Assembly: GCA_002423465.1 (NCBI GenBank)
Contig: DIWG01000028.1
Span: 16,088-51,123 of the forward strand
DNA: 35,036 bases
Reading direction: 5' to 3'
Origin: Syntrophaceae bacterium UBA6112
Lineage (GTDB): Bacteria; Desulfobacterota; Syntrophia; Syntrophales; UBA5619
The notes beneath the pieces are model-generated. The model had not been told where the DNA came from, did no database searches, and was given only the letters and a program-made list of their open reading frames with translations. The position numbers were made by a program, and so were the translations under genes. Below are positions 30,180 to 35,036 of this stretch, one piece after another; the stretch's first letter is position 1, and the number at the start of each line of letters is the position of its first letter.

Positions 30180-31130
30180 TCAGATCCCGGCGCCCCGCTC
30201 GAAATCCTCCTCCCGGCTATGGGCCTGGGTGATCCGGCTCCCGGGCGGCACACCGTGGACGAGCCAGACGTTCCCGCCGATCACCGAACCGCGCCCGATC
30301 GTCACCCGGCCGAGGATCGTGGCTCCGGAGTAGATCGTCACGTCGTCCTCGACAACGGGATGCCGGGCGATCCCCCGGACCATCTGCCCCTCTTCGTCCA
30401 GTTGGAAGCTCTTGGCCCCCAGGGTCACTCCCTGGTAGATCCGGACCCGGTTGCCGATGGTGCAGGTCGCGCCGATGACCACCCCTGTGCCGTGGTCGAT
30501 GAAGAACCGTTCGCCGATGGTCGCCCCGGGGTGGATGTCGATGCCCGTCGCCCCGTGAGCCGCCTCGGTGATCATCCGGGGGATGATCGGCACGCCGAGC
30601 CGGTAGAGCTCGTGGGCCAGCCGGTAGCTGGTGATGGCCAGGATACCCGGGTAGCTGAAAATCACCTCGTCGGGGTTGGCGGCTGCAGGGTCCCCCTCGT
30701 AGGCGGCGCGGACATCGGTGGCCAGGGTCCGCTGCACCTCGGGCAGGCGCCGGAGGAATTCGCCGGTCATCTCCTTTGCCTTCTGGTCGCAGAAGGCCAC
30801 GCATCCCGGACCCTCCTCGCAGGTAAAGCAGAGCCCCCGCTTGATCTGCTCCTGGAGATCGATCCGGATGTGGTCCAGGGCCGACCCGACATGGAATCGG
30901 ATGCTCTCCTGTCCATGATCGGAAAAACCGAAATACCCGGGGAACAGAACGGCGCGGAGCGATTCGACCACCGTACCGACGGCCCGCCGGGAGGGGAGGG
31001 GCTGGTTCTGCCACCACTTCCGCGCACCGACGGTGCCGCCCGGGGTGCAGAGGGCCTCCACGAGCCCGGCAAAATCCACTCCCGTCCTGATCTGCAGCGG
31101 CACAGCCGCCTTTATGTTTTCATTGGACAT
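30180..31130 (-). CDS. Serine O-acetyltransferase
   Basis: This enzyme makes O-acetylserine for cysteine synthesis. The 316-residue protein has a helical N-terminal half and a C-terminal left-handed beta-helix with hexapeptide repeats: GIDIHPGATIGERFFIDHG (catalytic Asp/His pair), VVIGATCTIGNRVRIYQGV and later ATILGRVTIGRGSVIGGNVW. It is the longer EpsC-type form, with a cysteine-bearing insertion (CFTCEEGPGCVAFCD) near residue 120-140. ATG at 31130 is preceded by AGGAGGAG; an ATG at 31175 is an alternative. It ends a run from metX, so it may be co-expressed with sulfur amino acid genes. Confidence 0.92.
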   Translation of the reverse strand: MSNENIKAAVPLQIRTGVDFAGLVEALCTPGGTVGARKWWQNQPLPSRRAVGTVVESLRAVLFPGYFGFSDHGQESIRFHVGSALDHIRIDLQEQIKRGLCFTCEEGPGCVAFCDQKAKEMTGEFLRRLPEVQRTLATDVRAAYEGDPAAANPDEVIFSYPGILAITSYRLAHELYRLGVPIIPRMITEAAHGATGIDIHPGATIGERFFIDHGTGVVIGATCTIGNRVRIYQGVTLGAKSFQLDEEGQMVRGIARHPVVEDDVTIYSGATILGRVTIGRGSVIGGNVWLVHGVPPGSRITQAHSREEDFERGAGI

Positions 31131-31196
31131 AACCTTAGACACTCCTCCTGATATAAACGTTCTGCTCTTGTCCATAAAGGAGAGCAGGGCGTCTCT

Positions 31197-31634
31197 TTAG
31201 ATGATCTCGATATCGTCCCCCGTTCGGATCCTGCCGCCCCGGATGACGCGGGCGAAGACGCCCTCCTGTGGCATGACGCAGGCGCCCACCGCCTGGAAAA
31301 TGGCGCAGCCCTTGTGGCAGGCCTTTCCGATCTGGCTGATCTCGAGGACAACCTCCCCGCCAATCTTGAGTCTTGTTCCGACCGGGAGGGTGAAGAGCTC
31401 CATCCCCCCCACCGTCAGGTTCTCGGCGAAATCGCCCGGTTTCAGTTCGAGGCCGAGGCTCCGCATCTTATCGATACTCCCCTCCGCCAGCAGGCTCACC
31501 TGCCGGGCAATGCCCCGCGTTGCGTGGGCATCGTTTTCCAAGCCGTAATCCTCGATGAAGATCCCTTCCCCGCACGGCTCCTTCCGGGTGCCCGTTTTCT
31601 CGCTCCGGCAGACGGCCACAATCGTTCCCCGCAC
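31197..31634 (-). CDS. MOSC-domain protein
   Basis: MOSC (molybdenum cofactor sulfurase C-terminal) domains are thought to bind sulfur or the molybdenum cofactor. The 145-residue stand-alone protein has the strand GEGIFIEDYGLENDAHAT, GDFAENLTVGGMEL and the conserved cysteine in KACHKGCAIF (Cys106), typical of the small bacterial members near moa/mog genes. The start is GTG at 31634, with GAGAGG upstream. Here it lies between nadA and the serine acetyltransferase. Function in this context is unknown. Confidence 0.9.
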   Translation of the reverse strand: MRGTIVAVCRSEKTGTRKEPCGEGIFIEDYGLENDAHATRGIARQVSLLAEGSIDKMRSLGLELKPGDFAENLTVGGMELFTLPVGTRLKIGGEVVLEISQIGKACHKGCAIFQAVGACVMPQEGVFARVIRGGRIRTGDDIEII

Positions 31635-31682
31635 AAATCCTCTCTTTCTCCGGTCCTGGTCTCTTTCCCGTCTACCGCTTCC

Positions 31683-32591
31683 CTACCGGCTGACGTTCAG
31701 CATCGCCTCGATGGAACGCCGGGCGCGTATGGCGATCTCCTCCGGCACTTCGATCCGATGGGTCATCTCCTGGAGCGACCGGAGGATCTTCTCCAGGGTC
31801 GTCTTCTTCATGTTCGGGCAGATCACCGTATCGGAGACGGGATGGAAGATCTTGCCGGGATTTTCCTTCTTCAGACGGTGGATGATCCCCGGTTCCGTGC
31901 CGACGATGATCTCCCGCGCCGGCGTCTCACCGGCGTAGCGACTCATGCCGCCGGTGGAGATCACCATGTCCGCAATGGCCGCCACCTCGGGCCGGCACTC
32001 CGGATGGACCATGACGACCGCCCCCGGATGGCGGGCCCGGGCCGCCTCGACATGCTCCGGCAGGATCCGGGCATGGGTGGGACAGAATCCCGGCCAGGTG
32101 ATGAACTCCCGTCCGGTCTTTGCGGCCACGAAAGCGGCCAGGTACCGGTCGGGGACGAAGATGATCTCCTTGGCGTCTTTGAGAACCTCCCCGACCATCC
32201 GGACGGCGTTGGCCGAGGTGCAGCACAGGTCGCACTCCGCCTTGACTTCGGCCGAGGTGTTCACGTAGCAGAGCACCTTCGCCCCGGGATGCTCCGCCTT
32301 CAAGGCGCGGAGCTGCCCGGCGGTGATCATGTCCGCCATGGGACAGCCCGCATCCTTGGCCGGCAGCAGGACGGTCTTTGTCGGCGAGAGGATCTTGGCC
32401 GTCTCCGCCATGAAGAGCACCCCGCAAAAGACAATCACCTCCGCATCGGTTTGAGAGGCCTTGATGCTCAGCTCCAGGGAATCGCCGACGAAATCGGCAA
32501 TGTCCTGGACCTCGGGAATCTGGTAGTTGTGGGCCAGGATGACCGCTTTGCGCTCCCTCTTCAACTTTGCAATTTTATCAATAAGTTCCAA
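31683..32591 (-). CDS. nadA: Quinolinate synthase
   Basis: This 4Fe-4S enzyme condenses iminoaspartate with dihydroxyacetone phosphate in NAD synthesis. The 302-residue protein has the three cluster cysteines: Cys83 (KDAGCPMAD), about 170 (WPGFCPTH) and about 257 (TVICPNMKK), the compact NadA type. AHNYQIPEVQDIADFVGDSL is the family start. The start codon is TTG at 32591 with a very strong AGGAGG; it overlaps the end of mnmA by 14 bases. nadB and nadC are not in the window. Confidence 0.96.
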   Translation of the reverse strand: MELIDKIAKLKRERKAVILAHNYQIPEVQDIADFVGDSLELSIKASQTDAEVIVFCGVLFMAETAKILSPTKTVLLPAKDAGCPMADMITAGQLRALKAEHPGAKVLCYVNTSAEVKAECDLCCTSANAVRMVGEVLKDAKEIIFVPDRYLAAFVAAKTGREFITWPGFCPTHARILPEHVEAARARHPGAVVMVHPECRPEVAAIADMVISTGGMSRYAGETPAREIIVGTEPGIIHRLKKENPGKIFHPVSDTVICPNMKKTTLEKILRSLQEMTHRIEVPEEIAIRARRSIEAMLNVSR

Positions 32592-33642
32592 TTTTTACCT
32601 CCTGTATGATTCCCCCGCCCAGAACGGTCGTGCCGTCGTAGAGCACCACCGACTGTCCGGGGGCAACGGCCTCCTGCGGTTCGTCGAAACAGACCGTCAA
32701 GGTCCCGTCGTGATTGAAAACTCTGCATTTTTCCGCCCGGTGGGCATAGCGGATCTTGGCCCAGGCCTCCCCGGGAAAGGCATCGACCAGGCAGTTGACT
32801 TGATCCGCGATCAGCCCCTCCGCTTTCAGATCCCCCTTCGGCCCGACGACCAGTCGGTTTTGCACGGCGTCGATCGCCAGGACATAGAGGGGTTTCGGCG
32901 AGCTGATCCCCAGCCCTCCTCGCTGGCCGATCGTGTAGCAGGCGATCCCCCGGTGCCGGCCGACGGTACACCCCTGCCCATCCACGATCTCGCCGGCCTC
33001 GATCGGAACCCCCCGGCTTTGCAGAAAGGCGCTGTGCCCCTCCGCCGGCATGAAGCAGATGTCCTGACTCTCGGGCTTGTCGAAGACCGGCAAACCGGCC
33101 TTCCCGGCAATCATCCGCACCTCGTTCTTGGTGTACCCGGCCAGCGGGAAGAGCACCTTGGCCAGCGCCTCCCTCGGCACCGCATGGAGGAAATAGGTCT
33201 GGTCCTTCCGCCGGTCCTTTGGGACCTTCAGCCGGTAGGCGCCGTTTTCCGCTTCGATCGCGGCGTAATGACCCGTCGCGATGCCGTCGAACCCCCAGGA
33301 GAGCGCCCTGGCCAAGAGCGAGCCGAACTTGATCGACCGGTTGCAGGCCACACAGGGGTTGGGGGTCCTTCCCCGGCGGTATTCTTCGACAAAGGGCAGG
33401 ATGACCTTCTCCTCCAGATCCGCGGCAAAGTCAACAACATAATGGCCGATCCCCAGGGTCCGGCAGACGCGCCCGGCATCCTCGATCTCTCGAGAACCAC
33501 AGCATTTCGTCTTCCCCTCTTCGGCCGGAGCGACACCCAGGCACATGGTCACACCGGCCACTTCGAGCCCTTCATTACGTAGAAGCAGCGCCGCAACCGC
33601 GGAATCGACGCCGCCACTCATCGCGACAACCACCTTCTTCAT
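32578..33642 (-). CDS. mnmA: tRNA-specific 2-thiouridylase MnmA
   Basis: MnmA thiolates U34 of tRNA-Glu, -Gln and -Lys. The 354-residue protein starts KKVVVAMSGGVDSAVAALLL with the PP-loop (residues 9-14). The catalytic cysteine pair lies in TPNPCVACNRSIKF and ESQDICFMP. The ATP-binding GHYA and the later GQRGGLGISS are present. ATG at 33642 has GGTGAG upstream; the open frame extends beyond, inside metW, but homologues start here. It overlaps nadA by 14 bases. The sulfur theme recurs in the neighbours (metX/W, acetyltransferase, MOSC). Confidence 0.96.
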   Translation of the reverse strand: MKKVVVAMSGGVDSAVAALLLRNEGLEVAGVTMCLGVAPAEEGKTKCCGSREIEDAGRVCRTLGIGHYVVDFAADLEEKVILPFVEEYRRGRTPNPCVACNRSIKFGSLLARALSWGFDGIATGHYAAIEAENGAYRLKVPKDRRKDQTYFLHAVPREALAKVLFPLAGYTKNEVRMIAGKAGLPVFDKPESQDICFMPAEGHSAFLQSRGVPIEAGEIVDGQGCTVGRHRGIACYTIGQRGGLGISSPKPLYVLAIDAVQNRLVVGPKGDLKAEGLIADQVNCLVDAFPGEAWAKIRYAHRAEKCRVFNHDGTLTVCFDEPQEAVAPGQSVVLYDGTTVLGGGIIQEVKIGTY

Positions 33643-33659
33643 CAACTCACCCAACCTTT

Positions 33660-34286
33660 TTAAACCCGGTCCCGCTGCCCGGCATCGCCGCCGGACAAAA
33701 GAAAGATTGCGCTCAATGCCCGGAGGTTCGGCCAGAAGGCGATCGCATTCTTTCCATTCAGGAAAACAGCCTTCTCCACCGCAAATCCCATTTCCGCGCA
33801 GAATACGCGGAAATCGCCGATACTCAGGAACCGCACATTCGGCGTATCGTACCAGCGGTACGGCAAGGACGGCGTCATCGGCGCCCGCCCGCCAAAAAAG
33901 AGCGAAATCCGGGCGCCGACATGGGCAAAATTTGGAAAACCCACAATGGTCTGCGCCCCCACCCGGAGCGCCTCCCGGAGCAGGAAGGAGGCCTTCCGGA
34001 TCTCCTGCAGACTCTGGTTCAGAATGACATAATCGAAGCAGCGGTCGGGATATTCCGCAAGTCCGGTCTCGATGTCGCCCTGGCAGACGGAAAGCCCCTT
34101 CCTGACGCACTCCCAGATCGCCTTTTCGTCCAGTTCGATCCCCTGGACGCGGGCGTCCTTCCGCTGCGACAGCAGATCCATCAATTCTCCGTTGCCGCAG
34201 CCGAGGTCGAGGATGCGGGCCCCCGGTTCGACCCAGTCGAAGATGATCCGGTGATCCGGACGGATATCGTCAGCGATGATTCCCAT
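33660..34286 (-). CDS. metW: Methionine biosynthesis protein MetW
   Basis: MetW is a small SAM-methyltransferase-fold protein that works with MetX in methionine synthesis in many Proteobacteria. The 208-residue protein has the SAM motif RILDLGCGNGELMDLL near residue 25-40, then VQGIELDEKA and DYVILNQSLQEIRK. FPNFAHVGARISLFFGGRAP is the MetW signature. It overlaps the end of metX by 17 bases, the classic metX-metW pair. ATG at 34286, with GGGAAGG upstream. Confidence 0.95.
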   Translation of the reverse strand: MGIIADDIRPDHRIIFDWVEPGARILDLGCGNGELMDLLSQRKDARVQGIELDEKAIWECVRKGLSVCQGDIETGLAEYPDRCFDYVILNQSLQEIRKASFLLREALRVGAQTIVGFPNFAHVGARISLFFGGRAPMTPSLPYRWYDTPNVRFLSIGDFRVFCAEMGFAVEKAVFLNGKNAIAFWPNLRALSAIFLLSGGDAGQRDRV

Positions 34287-35036
34287 TGCCGTTTTCCTTC
34301 CCGAGATACGTCCGCTCCAGGAAATGGCGGATCAGCGTCGTCTGCCCCTCCAACTCCACCAGAAAGGCGTCATGCCCCCAGGTCGATTTCAGTTCGCAGT
34401 AGGTCGCATCGACCCGTTTGCGTTTCAGTTGCCGGATGATCTCCTGGGACTGATGCGAAGGGTAGAGCCAGTCCGACAGAAAGGAAAGGACGAGAAACCG
34501 CGTATCGACTTCCTTCCCGGGAATCAGCCGATCGCCCGACAGGTCGAAATAATCCATCGCCTTGGTAATGTAAAGATAAGAGTTCGCGTCAAAGCGCTTG
34601 ACGAAGTTCGCCCCCCGGTAGCGGAGGTACCCCTCCACCTCGAAATCGGCGCCGAAATCGAAACCCAACTGGCCGTTCTTCAGCCTCCGGGAGAACTTCT
34701 CCTCCATCGATTTCTCGCTCATGAACGTGATGTGGCCGATCATCCGCGCCACGGCGAGCCCCTTCTCCGGCTGACCGGTCGCGTAGTAATCCCCGCCCCG
34801 CCAGGCCGGATCAGCCATGATGGATTGCCGGATCACCTCATTGAACGCGATCTGCTGCGGGGAATGCTTCAGCGCCGTTGCGATGGGAATGGCGGACCGG
34901 ACCCGTTCCGGATGGGAAGCCGCCCACTGGAGGGCCTGCATCCCGCCCATCGAACCGCCTGCCACGCAGAGCAGCCGGTCAATCCCGAGATAATCGATCA
35001 GGTGACGCTGGGCCTGGACCATGTCGGCGATCGTGA
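34270..35036 (-). CDS. metX: Homoserine O-acetyltransferase, partial (N-terminus beyond the right edge)
   Basis: This alpha/beta hydrolase acylates homoserine for methionine synthesis. About 255 C-terminal residues lie in the window; the frame is open to 35036, so the start is outside. The nucleophile elbow is GGSMGGMQALQWA. The acid is in FLSDWLYPSHQSQ and the catalytic His in TWGHDAFLVELEG. The acyl donor (acetyl or succinyl) is not provable from this portion. It overlaps metW by 17 bases. Confidence 0.95.
   Translation of the reverse strand, partial: TIADMVQAQRHLIDYLGIDRLLCVAGGSMGGMQALQWAASHPERVRSAIPIATALKHSPQQIAFNEVIRQSIMADPAWRGGDYYATGQPEKGLAVARMIGHITFMSEKSMEEKFSRRLKNGQLGFDFGADFEVEGYLRYRGANFVKRFDANSYLYITKAMDYFDLSGDRLIPGKEVDTRFLVLSFLSDWLYPSHQSQEIIRQLKRKRVDATYCELKSTWGHDAFLVELEGQTTLIRHFLERTYLGKENGNGNHR

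Noticed and set aside
1..35036. CRISPR array
   Set aside because: No series of equal direct repeats with regular spacers; the repeated elements are single hairpins or a doublet.

Overview
The window looks like chromosomal DNA from a GC-rich Gram-negative bacterium, most likely an anaerobic member of the Desulfobacterota (former Deltaproteobacteria), perhaps near the Syntrophales. This is inferred from gene order (yceD-rpmF-fab, glyA-nrdR-rib-nusB, leuS-lptE, metX-metW), the LptE lipoprotein (so an outer membrane), a YeiH-type transporter, and the style of the interspersed hairpin repeats. No 16S rRNA or other decisive marker is present.

Positions 1-18.4 kb are dense housekeeping operons. On the minus strand, gltX is followed by a tRNA-Glu cut by the left edge. 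From about 2.1 kb a long plus-strand series runs yceD-rpmF-fabD-acpP-fabF-rpiB-glyA-dCMP deaminase-nrdR-ribE-ribBA-ribH-nusB-orphan M17 N-domain-trkA-trkH, then leuS-lptE. It joins ribosome, fatty acid, one-carbon, deoxynucleotide, riboflavin and potassium functions. plsX, fabH, fabG and ribD, which often sit in these strings, are absent here. rpsT is convergent with lptE.

Positions 18.5-22.6 kb hold a small possibly winged-helix protein, an OsmC-like protein, a BPL_N/GATase-like protein with an odd repeat-derived N-terminus, and a YeiH-family transporter with a long charged insertion and a clear terminator.

Positions 22.9-26.75 kb hold the most novel part: a tightly packed four-gene operon of two divergent paralogous GNAT/FemAB-like proteins around a TraB/GumN-like protein, then a radical SAM protein with a SPASM/twitch-like C-terminus. 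A 36-codon ORF starts 9 bases after the radical SAM stop and is a speculative peptide substrate candidate.

Positions 26.75-30.1 kb, all minus strand, are a small defence islet: an RloA/RloB (AbiL-like) ATPase-Toprim pair behind a palindromic promoter region, the C-terminal remnant of a type ISP restriction-modification enzyme, and a PIN/ribbon-helix-helix toxin-antitoxin pair. The restriction remnant lies in frame directly behind the PIN stop codon, so the recombination junction can be seen.

Positions 30.2-35.04 kb are a minus-strand run of metX (cut by the right edge)-metW-mnmA-nadA-MOSC-serine acetyltransferase, covering sulfur amino acid synthesis, tRNA thiolation and NAD synthesis. Intergenic DNA carries several hairpin repeats, including three loci of one family and a near-perfect 65-base hairpin inside the rib operon.
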